Shown one piece after another: positions 54,196-63,230 of a stretch of DNA of 64,000 nucleotides. The stretch spans positions 248,001-312,000 of the forward strand of contig OW818690.1 of assembly GCA_942493315.1 (NCBI GenBank), in the 5' to 3' direction. A program made the translations under genes and the position numbers. How positions within the stretch are numbered: position 1 is the stretch's first letter; each line of letters begins with the position of its first letter. This DNA is from UBA5429 sp942493315 (GTDB taxonomy: Bacteria; Bacteroidota; Bacteroidia; Bacteroidales; WCHB1-69). Below the pieces are notes generated by a model that was given only the letters and a program-made list of their open reading frames with translations, made no database searches and was not told where the DNA came from.

Positions 54196-54309
54196 AAGGT
54201 TGAACGCTGCGCTGTTTAAGGTTGAATGGTTAAAGGTTGAAAAGCAATTAATATATAGAGTATTCGAGCACATTGAGCATTCGAGCACACGAGCATTCAG
54301 AGCATTCGA
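54196..54309. repeat. GGTTGAA and GAGCAC/GAGCATT stutter repeats, copy 4
   Basis: GAAGGTTGAACGCTG, GTTTAAGGTTGAATGGTTAAA words are followed at 54262 by TTCGAGCACATTGAGCATTC and further GAGCA words. The tract ends flush with the stop codon of the membrane glycosyltransferase at 54311. Confidence 0.75.
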
Positions 54310-54310
54310 A

Positions 54311-55822
54311 CTACTTAATCTCTTTTTTGATAAAAGCAACAATAGGAGCATCATCAACTTTGATGGTATAAAAACTATTTTTAGGTGGCCATAGTCCTGC
54401 TTTTAATACAGCTGGATCTACGTTATTTCCAAATGTGATATAGTACTCTCCTAATCCTTCCGAAAATTGCTTGTATGTTCCATGTTTAACCTTAAGGTAT
54501 TTATTCTCTTTAAAAAATGAGGAACAATCTATTTTGGCATCAGTCAAAACCAATATGGTATCATTATCTTTAAAATCCCTTACATTATGACTATAAATAT
54601 TTTTAATGAGCCATTTAGAAGCAATTTCAGGATAATGGGAATTTAAATCCAGTGTATATTTTCCATAAGATGTACTAACGCCACCTGCAAACTCATTAAA
54701 ATACACTGAAGTAGCAGGAGCTGTAATAAATACATGTCTAAATGGTGGTAAAATTAACAAAAACAGTGCAATTGAAATGACAGTATTCACATATCTATCA
54801 TCAATTTTTCTCAATAGAGATTCCGTACCAATAATTGCAGTTACAACGAGAAGTGGAACCGTAAAATAGTAAACAGCCCAAAAGCCATGATGGTTCATTT
54901 TTGCAAAAAAAGTGAAAATAATTGGGAAAATTAAAGATCCAATAATTACAAAATGGATATGTGGATTGAGCTCATTTTTCATTTTTTTAAAAAAAGCAAT
55001 CAACAAAAAGATTCCAATCAAAATCACAATAGGAATTGAAATAAACAAATATTTTACCAAGTAATAGTTTGGTAATGCATTAGAATTTAATAATTTTGAT
55101 TCAAATATTTCACTTTGATTCAGATCTCCCCAATTGAGCATTTTTAGAGCCTGAAAGGGATTTAATAGTGTTTGATTATAAAAATAATGCGCTGAAATCC
55201 ATGATGTTAAAAATACTGCCAAAATCAATAGCGTTGTATAAACTGTTATACGTAAAATTGTATAGTTTTTATTAAAAGTTTTATTCCATCTTGAATTATA
55301 TTTAAAAATAACAGCAATCGCAACAAATACAAAAAGATAAATAACTAAAACAAAACCGGCTGGATGGATAAATGACGTAAAGAGTGTTCCTAATGTAAGA
55401 AAAATGAGTCTTTTAATTTTAATTCTTGGAATTTCTCGGCAAAATGAGTAAATTTGAGTAATTGAAAATAGATAAAAAAAAGCAAATGGAATATCAACTA
55501 CATTTTGTATGGAGGCTCCAATAAAACGAGGACATAATGATAATAAAAGAACTCCAAAAAGGGCAGCTCTCCAACCAACTGTTAACTTCAAAAATCTAGT
55601 TATCTCAAGAATAATGAGCCAAATAAAAGCTACATTAACAAATTGAAAAAAAACAATTAAATCCACATTTGGTCCAAAAAAATGATGAAGTATTGGGATG
55701 AAAATCTTGGTAATCGGACCGAAATTCTTAACCGGTACCTCATTAATAAATGCCGGCATTAAGATAAAAAGTGTAATTAATAGAAGAAAAGTTGCTAACT
55801 TAAATGCTTGTTTTTTATTCAT
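54311..55822 (-). CDS. GT-C (PMT-like) membrane glycosyltransferase
   Basis: 503 aa with about ten to eleven hydrophobic spans. The segment LCPRFIGASIQNVVDIPFAF in the N-terminal half resembles the acidic loop region of GT39/PMT-like enzymes (PR..G....N.kDIPfa), which transfer sugars from polyprenyl-phosphate donors on the outer face of the inner membrane. No signal peptide is separate from the first span. The substrate cannot be inferred. It overlaps the upstream WbqC-like gene by 8 bp, so the two are translationally coupled, consistent with a polysaccharide or glycolipid role. Confidence 0.65.
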   Translation of the reverse strand: MNKKQAFKLATFLLLITLFILMPAFINEVPVKNFGPITKIFIPILHHFFGPNVDLIVFFQFVNVAFIWLIILEITRFLKLTVGWRAALFGVLLLSLCPRFIGASIQNVVDIPFAFFYLFSITQIYSFCREIPRIKIKRLIFLTLGTLFTSFIHPAGFVLVIYLFVFVAIAVIFKYNSRWNKTFNKNYTILRITVYTTLLILAVFLTSWISAHYFYNQTLLNPFQALKMLNWGDLNQSEIFESKLLNSNALPNYYLVKYLFISIPIVILIGIFLLIAFFKKMKNELNPHIHFVIIGSLIFPIIFTFFAKMNHHGFWAVYYFTVPLLVVTAIIGTESLLRKIDDRYVNTVISIALFLLILPPFRHVFITAPATSVYFNEFAGGVSTSYGKYTLDLNSHYPEIASKWLIKNIYSHNVRDFKDNDTILVLTDAKIDCSSFFKENKYLKVKHGTYKQFSEGLGEYYITFGNNVDPAVLKAGLWPPKNSFYTIKVDDAPIVAFIKKEIK

Positions 55823-56432
55823 TTGTGTTCAATTTACTCATGATATAAGAATAAGAATCGGGGCCTACATTAAAGAGTAAGTCCAATATTGAAAGGTTAG
55901 GAATAAAACCAAACTTTTCATTAAAAACCTGATTATATGGTTTATAGGAATAAATGGAAGGTTTTTTTGGGTGTAAGATTTCGTTATTTTTAACTTCAAA
56001 AAATTCATTTGGGTTCGACGAAATGAAGGTTGTAGAAACATTTTTTAGAAGTTTTAGACACAACTGAATCAATTCGAAATTGAAATCAAAAAGAAATGGG
56101 ATTTTCTGATGAAAAAAAGGGGCAAAATAATCCTGGTAAAACTCAAAATAGGGACTATTATTATAGGCAGTCTGAATAGCGCGCCAATGATTTCTTTGCC
56201 ATTCCATTTTATAGTCAATTTTAACGTCTTTCACCATAATATTAAAGGGTCTGAGAATGGGAATAATCAGAGGTTGCATTCCATTTGGTGAGTAAATATA
56301 GGTTCTATTTCTATACGATTGTTTTTGGTACAATTCTGTAGAATCAATGAGACATAAACTGAAACCTCCTGTAGATTTGAAAAAATCTACAGGAGGTAAA
56401 TAAGCTGTTGATAATACGATATTCTTTTCCAT
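55815..56432 (-). CDS. WbqC-like family protein
   Basis: 205 aa, no signal peptide or membrane span. The opening LSTAYLPPVDFFK, the RNRTYIYSPNGMQPLIIPI stretch and WQRNHWRAIQTAYNNSPYFE are characteristic of the WbqC-like family. The family is found near O-antigen loci, but its reaction is not firmly established. It starts 33 bp after the serine protease stop and overlaps the next gene by 8 bp. Confidence 0.85.
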   Translation of the reverse strand: MEKNIVLSTAYLPPVDFFKSTGGFSLCLIDSTELYQKQSYRNRTYIYSPNGMQPLIIPILRPFNIMVKDVKIDYKMEWQRNHWRAIQTAYNNSPYFEFYQDYFAPFFHQKIPFLFDFNFELIQLCLKLLKNVSTTFISSNPNEFFEVKNNEILHPKKPSIYSYKPYNQVFNEKFGFIPNLSILDLLFNVGPDSYSYIMSKLNTNE

Positions 56433-56465
56433 GATAAAACAGCTTTCAAATTGAAGATTCCTATT

Positions 56466-58106
56466 TTATTTGGCAATCATCAATTTAGATCTCAATATTT
56501 GATTGTCAGAAATAATTTCTACGAAATAAACTCCGTTTTGAAGGGATGAAAGATTGATTGATAAAGAAGAGTATGGATCGATTTCCGAAGAGAAAACCAA
56601 TTTCCCGAGTGCGTCATAGACCTTACAAGGAGCGATTTTATTAAGCACTAATTCTGAGAAAGTAACTTCGCCGGTTGAAGGATTTGGAGAAATCTTAAAA
56701 GAAGGAATTTCAGGAGTTGAGTTTACAGACACAGAATTATTCCAATATCTGCCTGCAAGAGCTGTATTTCCCCAATTATCAGGATCGAGCCAAGGTTGCA
56801 ACTTTTGTGAAGTGTTCGTTGTATTACTGCTAGTCCATGAAACTGACAATTTGCCGTAATGGTCATATCCACTTGGGCCAACATTAGTTTGATCAATATA
56901 GGTACAACTGGAAGTTCCACAACAAAGTGAACCTACAATGTATCCGGCTGCATTAAAAAGTGGAGATCCGGAAGAACCGGGTTCAGTAGTTCCTTTGTTA
57001 TTAGGATCAAGGAGCCAGCCCACTTTCCAAAATTTGGTATAATTACCGTTTCCGGGGGTGACATTTCTTGGTAGGCTATATTTTTTATAATCGCCACCTG
57101 GATGATGAATTGCTGCGCCAACAGTTGGAGTGGTTGTACTTCTATCCCACCCTGCCAAGAAAATGGTAGGTTTATATGTTTCATTAATAGTTCCGGTAAT
57201 CTGAAGAAGCATAAAATCTGAACTTTCATTACGGGCAACCACATTTGCACCTATAGCATATTTATTGTAGGAACCGGTAGTTCCTTCACACTCATTGGTT
57301 TGGTATTGGAATACAAATCTCCATGCGGTAACTGCAGGATCATAGCAATGTTCAGCAGTAAAAACGTAAGGAGTATTATCCTGACGTGTATTATTGATCA
57401 TCGCACCTGAGCAAACGTATATGTCAGTACCTTGTGTAATTTTGATTAAAACAACAGAATTAGCCTGATCTCTCCATGGGTTAACTTCATCGCAAATCAC
57501 ATTAATATGACAATCTCCGACAGCTTCACCATGGTATCCTTTAGATTGGGTAGTTTGTCGGTACAAGTGCCCAACTTGATAAATGGAGATTTCAGGAGTT
57601 CCCAAAACAGAAACAGGTTGATAATACTCGAGGATCATTTCATCACCTGGAATATCCTGTGGAAAAAATTCACCATTAGGAAGAACTGATCTTTGATCAT
57701 ATAATCCTGCAATATACTGATGATCTGGTGAATAAATAAAAACTTCAGCACCTGCAGGAATTTTAAATTGATTCATATTGAAATGAACAGAAGCAGCACC
57801 TTCAGATTTAACAGATACTCTCCACACGCGATCACCATTTGGGAGAATATCCCAACGACCTGAATTATTCATGTTAAGTGTAACATTATGATTAACACCA
57901 ACTCTAAGTGGGGTTCCTTTATCAGAAAGTAAAGCATCTTCATTTAAGAGTTTTTGGTTGTCAACAGATGGCATTTCTAAGGTTGGAACATATAAAGAAA
58001 GCCCTTCATTTTTAAAAGATTTAGGAGTCCCGGGAAAGCATAATTGCGCCCAAACAGATGAGATTCCGCACAGTATCAAACAGCTGATTAATAAAATTTT
58101 TCTCAT
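56466..58106 (-). CDS. secreted lysyl-endopeptidase-like serine protease with T9SS sorting domain
   Basis: 546 aa from the ATG at 58106 (MRKILLISCLILCGISSVWA, cleaved before QLC); the in-frame ATG at 58175 lies beyond the promoter box and overlaps the rsfS region. A pro-region (~22-190) precedes a trypsin-fold domain (~190-440) with catalytic His in VFTAEHCYD, Asp in SSDFMLLQI and Ser in EPGSSGSPLF. The TEPGSSGSP and CCGTSSC context is most like Achromobacter/Lysobacter Lys-C proteases. The C-terminal ~75 residues (FKISPNPSTGEVTF, then NGVYFVEIISDN) are a T9SS type-A sorting domain. It should be exported to the surface or medium; Lys specificity is inferred. Confidence 0.85.
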   Translation of the reverse strand: MRKILLISCLILCGISSVWAQLCFPGTPKSFKNEGLSLYVPTLEMPSVDNQKLLNEDALLSDKGTPLRVGVNHNVTLNMNNSGRWDILPNGDRVWRVSVKSEGAASVHFNMNQFKIPAGAEVFIYSPDHQYIAGLYDQRSVLPNGEFFPQDIPGDEMILEYYQPVSVLGTPEISIYQVGHLYRQTTQSKGYHGEAVGDCHINVICDEVNPWRDQANSVVLIKITQGTDIYVCSGAMINNTRQDNTPYVFTAEHCYDPAVTAWRFVFQYQTNECEGTTGSYNKYAIGANVVARNESSDFMLLQITGTINETYKPTIFLAGWDRSTTTPTVGAAIHHPGGDYKKYSLPRNVTPGNGNYTKFWKVGWLLDPNNKGTTEPGSSGSPLFNAAGYIVGSLCCGTSSCTYIDQTNVGPSGYDHYGKLSVSWTSSNTTNTSQKLQPWLDPDNWGNTALAGRYWNNSVSVNSTPEIPSFKISPNPSTGEVTFSELVLNKIAPCKVYDALGKLVFSSEIDPYSSLSINLSSLQNGVYFVEIISDNQILRSKLMIAK

Positions 58107-58131
58107 TTTTATAGGTTTAAAATTAAGGGTA

Positions 58132-58139
58132 CAAAGATA
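58132..58139 (-). promoter_or_regulatory. -7 box of the serine protease gene
   Basis: Minus strand GGTATCTTTGTACCC, 26 bp before the ATG at 58106. It is divergent from the rsfS promoter ~25 bp away. Confidence 0.55.
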
Positions 58140-58163
58140 CCAAAAAAGTACGGATTTTTTTAT

Positions 58164-58171
58164 TACCTTTG
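58164..58171 (+). promoter_or_regulatory. -7 box of the rsfS-ftsH operon
   Basis: TACCTTTG, 21 bp before the ATG at 58193. Confidence 0.55.
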
Positions 58172-58192
58172 CCAAAGGAAAAAAATATTAAA

Positions 58193-58573
58193 ATGGCAAG
58201 ACCAAGAAAAGAAAAACCTGTGGAGATACCTTTTGAAGGTAAATTAGAAGATCTTATTATTCAATCACTTATAGAAAAAAAGGGCGTTGATATTGTACAA
58301 ATTGATTTAAAAAAGATCAATCATGTATTTTTCGACAGCTTTATTATATGCAGTGGAACTTCCAAAACGCATGTAGAAACATTAAGTGATTTTTTAAGAG
58401 AAAATGTAAAAAAGAACGCTCGGATCATTCCATCATTTATTGAGGGAAAAGCTAATGGCGAATGGATATTAGTTGATTATTTCAATATCATTGTTCACAT
58501 ATTTCAGGAAGATACAAGAGCTTACTACAACATCGAAAAACTTTGGAGTGATGCTCCTATGCAACAATTTTAA
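58193..58573 (+). CDS. rsfS: ribosome silencing factor RsfS
   Basis: 126 aa from the ATG at 58193 (MARPRKEKP); an earlier ATG at 58169 overlaps the promoter box and is not used. RsfS (Iojap family) binds L14 and blocks 30S-50S joining under nutrient stress. The family core is visible: GVDIVQIDLKKINHVFFDSF, ICSGTSKTHVETLSDFL, EWILVDYFNIIVHIFQEDTR and YNIEKLW. It is 12 bp upstream of ftsH. Confidence 0.93.
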   Translation: MARPRKEKPVEIPFEGKLEDLIIQSLIEKKGVDIVQIDLKKINHVFFDSFIICSGTSKTHVETLSDFLRENVKKNARIIPSFIEGKANGEWILVDYFNIIVHIFQEDTRAYYNIEKLWSDAPMQQF

Positions 58574-58585
58574 AATGACTGATTA

Positions 58586-60592
58586 ATGGCAAATAATACT
58601 AACCAACCCGAAGACAAAAAACCAAATCTTCTCAATTCCAAAAAGAAACCAAAATTCAACTATATTTGGATTTACTTGATCATTAGTTTTGGTTTCATTT
58701 TGTTTATACAATTTGGAAATTTTGGAGTGAATCAAAAAGAGATTTTTGACACCAAATTTAATGAATTGGTTGTTAAAAAGGATATTCAATCCGTAAAATA
58801 TACCAGAAAAGATGATAGGATCGATATCTACCTTAAAGAGAGTTCCATAAAAACGGATACAACCTATAAAAAATTCAGAGAAAAGAATTTGAAAGGGCCC
58901 CATTTTTATTATATGATTTCAGATTTTAAGGTATTTAATGATAATTTAGCAAAAATTAGAGAGAGAGAAATTGAATCCCTATTATTAAAAGACAGCACTT
59001 TGAAAAGATCTGATGTTGATCAAAGTTATGATTTTGATATTCGGCAAGACACATCGAAGGGTTGGGGATTTGACTTTATCTGGATGATTTTAATGGTTGG
59101 GGTTTTTATTTTCTTTATTGTTTCGATGAGAAACATGCGAGGAGGTGGTTCAGGTGGTGGACTTTTCAACATTGGCAAATCGAAAGCTCAATTGTTTGAT
59201 GGGAAAACGCAACAGCCTGTATCATTTAAAGATGTAGCAGGGTTAGAAGGTGCTAAATATGAAGTGGAAGAGATTGTGGACTTTTTAAAAAATCCAAAAA
59301 AATACACCGTTTTAGGTGGTAAAATTCCAAAAGGAGCATTATTAGTAGGCCCTCCTGGAACCGGCAAAACGTTGTTAGCGAAAGCGGTTGCAGGTGAAGC
59401 AAAGGTTCCATTTTTCTCATTGTCAGGATCTGATTTTGTGGAGATGTTTGTTGGTGTTGGTGCCTCCAGAGTGCGTGATCTGTTTAAAACAGCCAAAGAA
59501 AAAGCCCCTTGTATCATTTTTATTGATGAGATTGATGCGATAGGAAGAGCAAGAGGTAAAAATGCTATATCAGGGAGCAATGATGAGAGAGAGAGCACTT
59601 TAAACCAACTTCTTACTGAAATGGATGGATTCACGACAAATGCCGGAATCATCATTTTAGCAGCTACTAACAGAGCAGATATTTTAGACAGGGCATTGTT
59701 GAGAGCAGGAAGGTTTGACCGACAAATTCAGATTGAACTCCCTAATCAAAATGAAAGAAAAGAGATTTTCGAAGTACATATTAGAAATTTAAAATTAGGA
59801 ACTGATGTTGATTTAGATTTCTTTTCAAAACAAACACCCGGTTTCTCCGGTGCTGATATAGCCAATTTATGTAACGAAGCCGCTTTGATTTCTGCACGAA
59901 AGAACAAAACTTGCATTGAGAAAGAGGACTTTTTGGCAGCTATTGATAGAATTGTTGGTGGTTTAGAAAAAAGGGGACATTTAATCACTGCTCAAGAGAA
60001 AAAGGTGATTGCCTATCATGAATCGGGACATGCTGTTGTAGGATGGTTATTAGAACATGCATCTCCATTAGTTAAGGTAACTATTGTGCCTAGAGGAAAA
60101 GCATTAGGTGCTGCCTGGTATTTACCTGAAGAGAGACATTTAACCACAACTGAGCAAATGATGGATGAGATATCTGCTACTTTAGGAGGTAGAGCTGCTG
60201 AGGATCTCATTTTTGGGAAAATTTCAACAGGTGCCCTTAGTGATTTGGAAAAAGTAACCAAACAAGCTTACTCCATGGTTGTTTATTATGGATTAAATAA
60301 AAAAATTGGGAATATTAGTTACTACGATTCTTCCGGACAATCTGAGTACACGTTTACTAAACCTTATAGTGAAAAAACAGCTCAAGATATAGATGAAGAA
60401 ATTCGGATTTTAGTATCAGAAGCTTATGAAAGAGCTAAAAATGTTTTGAGTACAAATAAAGAAAAACTGGTTGAAATAGCCGAATATTTATTGGAAAAAG
60501 AGGTGATCTTTGCAGAAGATTTAGAAAGAGTTTTTGGAAAGAGACCCCATTCTATAGATCAAAATGAATCTGATACAACTAAATCTGTATAA
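58586..60592 (+). CDS. ftsH: ATP-dependent zinc metalloprotease FtsH
   Basis: 668 aa. Two membrane spans (~28-46 and ~160-178) flank a periplasmic domain. The AAA+ domain follows with Walker A GPPGTGKT, Walker B IIFIDEID and the second-region-of-homology ATNRADILDRALLRAGRFDR. The peptidase zinc site is HESGH (AYHESGHAVVGW) with a distal Asp. It degrades membrane and short-lived cytoplasmic proteins as a hexamer. Lies between rsfS and the LUD gene, all on the same strand. Confidence 0.97.
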   Translation: MANNTNQPEDKKPNLLNSKKKPKFNYIWIYLIISFGFILFIQFGNFGVNQKEIFDTKFNELVVKKDIQSVKYTRKDDRIDIYLKESSIKTDTTYKKFREKNLKGPHFYYMISDFKVFNDNLAKIREREIESLLLKDSTLKRSDVDQSYDFDIRQDTSKGWGFDFIWMILMVGVFIFFIVSMRNMRGGGSGGGLFNIGKSKAQLFDGKTQQPVSFKDVAGLEGAKYEVEEIVDFLKNPKKYTVLGGKIPKGALLVGPPGTGKTLLAKAVAGEAKVPFFSLSGSDFVEMFVGVGASRVRDLFKTAKEKAPCIIFIDEIDAIGRARGKNAISGSNDERESTLNQLLTEMDGFTTNAGIIILAATNRADILDRALLRAGRFDRQIQIELPNQNERKEIFEVHIRNLKLGTDVDLDFFSKQTPGFSGADIANLCNEAALISARKNKTCIEKEDFLAAIDRIVGGLEKRGHLITAQEKKVIAYHESGHAVVGWLLEHASPLVKVTIVPRGKALGAAWYLPEERHLTTTEQMMDEISATLGGRAAEDLIFGKISTGALSDLEKVTKQAYSMVVYYGLNKKIGNISYYDSSGQSEYTFTKPYSEKTAQDIDEEIRILVSEAYERAKNVLSTNKEKLVEIAEYLLEKEVIFAEDLERVFGKRPHSIDQNESDTTKSV

Positions 60593-60612
60593 GTAACTTA
60601 AACAGTATCAAT

Positions 60613-61260
60613 ATGTCACCAAATAAAAATAGTTTTGATTCGACTGTTGTTGTTTCTAAGGAAAAAATTAGAAAAAATATCAGAAATGCATTAACTGTAA
60701 AAAGGAGTAACACTCCATCAAATATTGATACCAGCACCCCATTTTTTACACCCAATGATGATCTTACTAATGATTTCATAAATAATTACAGAAAAGCAGG
60801 AGGTGTATATATTCGATGTACAAAAAGTGATTTTGCTGAAAAGTTAATGTTCATTTTAGAAAAAAAGAGATATGGAACATTATTAAATACCAATAAATCT
60901 TTAAATCGAATATTAGAAGATGGAAAGATTCATTACACTGATTATATTGAAACTGATAAACCTGTGGATGCATTGATCGTATATTCCGATTTATTGATTT
61001 CAAGATCCGGCAGCTTGGTTTTTTCTCAAAAATATTCACTATATCCTTCAATCTTAAATTTAGGCTCTGATTTAATTGCCATTAGTTTTAGCAAAAGAAT
61101 TATTGAGGATCTCCAAACAGGATTAAAAGTGATGGAATCTGTTTATAATGGAAAGCCATTTGAGTTTTTTGAGGTTATTACTCCTTCTGTAAAGAAAGAT
61201 CAAGAGGAAAGCACTCCTGCTAACCCTCAAATTATTTTATTTCTAATTCATAACGAATGA
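60613..61260 (+). CDS. LUD-domain (LutC/YkgG-like) protein
   Basis: 215 aa, no signal peptide. The central part (YIRCTKSDFAEKLMFILE, then DALIVYSDLLISRSGSLVFS and LGSDLIAISFSKRIIEDL) fits the LUD fold of LutC-like proteins. Bacteroidetes often carry such a gene between ftsH and cdsA. No LutA/B partners are nearby, so a lactate-utilisation role is unsupported. Its stop overlaps the cdsA start (ATGA). Confidence 0.75.
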   Translation: MSPNKNSFDSTVVVSKEKIRKNIRNALTVKRSNTPSNIDTSTPFFTPNDDLTNDFINNYRKAGGVYIRCTKSDFAEKLMFILEKKRYGTLLNTNKSLNRILEDGKIHYTDYIETDKPVDALIVYSDLLISRSGSLVFSQKYSLYPSILNLGSDLIAISFSKRIIEDLQTGLKVMESVYNGKPFEFFEVITPSVKKDQEESTPANPQIILFLIHNE

Positions 61261-62090
61261 AATCCCTAATTATTCGGAGTGTTACCGGCTTAGTTTTTAT
61301 CTCTTTAGTGCTGGTTAGTTTTGTATTACCTATTGAATACATGTATATTCTTTTCCTATTGATTTCAATTGGAGGTATTATTGAATATAGAAAAATAGCT
61401 TTAAGAAGTCGAGGGTTCCCTCAAAATTTCATTCCTTTTTTCTTAGGTTTATTTTTATTTGGTTTTTTATATTTAATAGACAAAGGAATCCTTTTATTTA
61501 GCTTAAAACAATTTTTAATTGGATTTTCATTTTTATTTATTTTACCCCTATTAGTAACTTCTATCATTGAATTATACCGAAATAAAAAAAGAAGTCTGGT
61601 TAATATTACGGTTAGTTATTTTCCATTTTTTTGGATTGTTATCCCTTTAGCTATTGGGACATTTTGGAAAAGTTATGAGCCTAGTGTGGTGTTTGCCATT
61701 TTTATAATTGTATGGGCCAGTGACTCATTTGCATATTGTTATGGAATGCTATTTGGAAAAAGAAAGCTTTTTGAACGAATATCTCCTAAAAAAACATGGG
61801 AAGGTTTTTTGTTGTCATTAATAACAACTATAGGATTATCTTCATTGTTCTCAAAAATTGCATGGTTTGATAGTGCAGTTTTTAATACTACATTAGAATG
61901 GATGGGTTTCGCACTTGTTGTAATTGTATTTGGAACTTATGGTGATTTGGTCCAATCGATGTTTAAACGAAATGCCAGCGTGAAGGATAGTGGAAAAATC
62001 ATGCCTGGACATGGAGGAATTTTAGATCGTTTTGATTCCTTATTATTTGCTCTACCAGCAGGCTTTATTTACTGGTTGCTATTTATTTAA
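61257..62090 (+). CDS. cdsA: phosphatidate cytidylyltransferase
   Basis: 277 aa with about eight hydrophobic spans. Makes CDP-diacylglycerol from phosphatidate and CTP for phospholipid synthesis. The signature near the C-terminus is complete: SMFKRNASVKDSGKIMPGHG then GILDRFDS. The upstream loop SDSFAYCYGMLFGKRKLFER and SPKKTWEG are also family-typical. Overlaps the LUD gene by 4 bp; converges with the NlpC/P60 gene 6 bp away. Confidence 0.96.
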   Translation: MKSLIIRSVTGLVFISLVLVSFVLPIEYMYILFLLISIGGIIEYRKIALRSRGFPQNFIPFFLGLFLFGFLYLIDKGILLFSLKQFLIGFSFLFILPLLVTSIIELYRNKKRSLVNITVSYFPFFWIVIPLAIGTFWKSYEPSVVFAIFIIVWASDSFAYCYGMLFGKRKLFERISPKKTWEGFLLSLITTIGLSSLFSKIAWFDSAVFNTTLEWMGFALVVIVFGTYGDLVQSMFKRNASVKDSGKIMPGHGGILDRFDSLLFALPAGFIYWLLFI

Positions 62091-62096
62091 TTGATT

Positions 62097-62882
62097 TTAT
62101 GATTTTAAAATCAATTTTTGTCCCGGAAAAATTTTATCAGTCTTTAATTTATTTGCTTTTTGAATCTTTTCAATTGGAATTTTGTATTTTTTACTAATTC
62201 CATAAAGTGTATCTCCTTGTTTTACAGTATACGTTTTTTGTTTTGAAGCAGCTTTAGGTGCTGCATTTTCAGTTCGAGATGAAGGAGTTGTTTCTATTTC
62301 ATCTTTATGGTTCGGTTTGAAAACAGGTAATGAATTGGTGTATTCTGAACATGCTAAGATTCTTCTGGCTCCTACAAAAGTATTTGCATAACCCGGACGA
62401 TCAGAATGATCAATTCTAACGCCTGTTTTTGGAGTGGAGGCATGGACAAAAGTGAAGTTTTTTAATGAATCCACACCAATCACTAAACCTACATGACCAA
62501 TATAATTTCTGGATCTTTTGCCCCGATAAAAAAACACAAGATCTCCCGGTTTAATATCTTGAAAATCTATTTTTTCACCATTTAAATATTGATCCCTTGA
62601 GCTTCTTCCAATGGGAATATTAAAATGATTAAAGGTATAGTACATCAATCCGGAACAATCAAAAGAGTTAGGACCAAAAGTACCATATTTATACCTTTTT
62701 CCTTTTTGAGCCAAAGCAAAATTGATGATGGAATCAATTTTTTGACAATTCGAATTCTGACTATTCTGATCTATTGAATCAGATATTTTATGACTATATT
62801 TTGACTGATCTTCTTGTGAAAATAAAGAATACTGAAGAAATAAAAGAAAATTAACAAGTATAATAATGCGTATTTTTTTCAT
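62097..62882 (-). CDS. secreted NlpC/P60 endopeptidase with C-terminal LysM
   Basis: 261 aa from the ATG at 62882 (MKKIRIIILVNFLLFLQYSL, cleaved before QED); an in-frame ATG at 62930 lies at the promoter and is rejected. The C40 cysteine peptidase domain (~60-185) has Cys in NSFDCSGLMYY and His in YIGHVGLVIG, with FVHAST further on. A Ser/Thr-rich linker is followed by a LysM peptidoglycan-binding domain (~213-260: TVKQGDTLYGISKKYKIP, then PGQKLIL). It cleaves cell-wall stem peptides in the periplasm. Confidence 0.92.
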   Translation of the reverse strand: MKKIRIIILVNFLLFLQYSLFSQEDQSKYSHKISDSIDQNSQNSNCQKIDSIINFALAQKGKRYKYGTFGPNSFDCSGLMYYTFNHFNIPIGRSSRDQYLNGEKIDFQDIKPGDLVFFYRGKRSRNYIGHVGLVIGVDSLKNFTFVHASTPKTGVRIDHSDRPGYANTFVGARRILACSEYTNSLPVFKPNHKDEIETTPSSRTENAAPKAASKQKTYTVKQGDTLYGISKKYKIPIEKIQKANKLKTDKIFPGQKLILKS

Positions 62883-62919
62883 AAAAAATTCAAAAATGGA
62901 TACCAGATTTAAGAGTTTA

Positions 62920-62927
62920 CAAAAGTA
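62920..62927 (-). promoter_or_regulatory. -7 box of the NlpC/P60 gene
   Basis: Minus strand TACTTTTG, 38 bp before the ATG at 62882. Confidence 0.45.
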
Positions 62928-63019
62928 CAAAAAATAATTGTATTGTATTTATTTGATTATCTGATAGTTGTGAAATATATAATTTTAGTAAAATTATTAA
63001 TAGAATTAAAAAAAAATCG

Positions 63020-63027
63020 TATATTTG
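63020..63027 (+). promoter_or_regulatory. -7 box of the initiator tRNA
   Basis: TATATTTG followed by CAG, 12 bp before the tRNA 5' end. Confidence 0.55.
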
Positions 63028-63038
63028 CAGAACAATAG

Positions 63039-63113
<75 letters not shown>

Positions 63114-63116
63114 AAG

Positions 63117-63147
63117 AAAAGACCTTTCAAAGAGAGGTCTTTTTTAT
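63117..63147 (+). terminator. intrinsic terminator after tRNA-fMet
   Basis: AAAAGACCT pairs with AGGTCTTTT around TTCAAAGAG and continues into a T-run, immediately after the tRNA. Confidence 0.8.
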
Positions 63148-63192
63148 TTTCATGAAATCATAATTTGAATATTTACTATCTAAAAAAATAGT

Positions 63193-63200
63193 TACCTTTG
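63193..63200 (+). promoter_or_regulatory. -7 box of the GAF/PAS sensor gene
   Basis: TACCTTTG, 30 bp before the ATG at 63231. Confidence 0.5.
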
Positions 63201-63230
63201 CAATTCTAATTTAAAAAAGGTATAAGTTTT

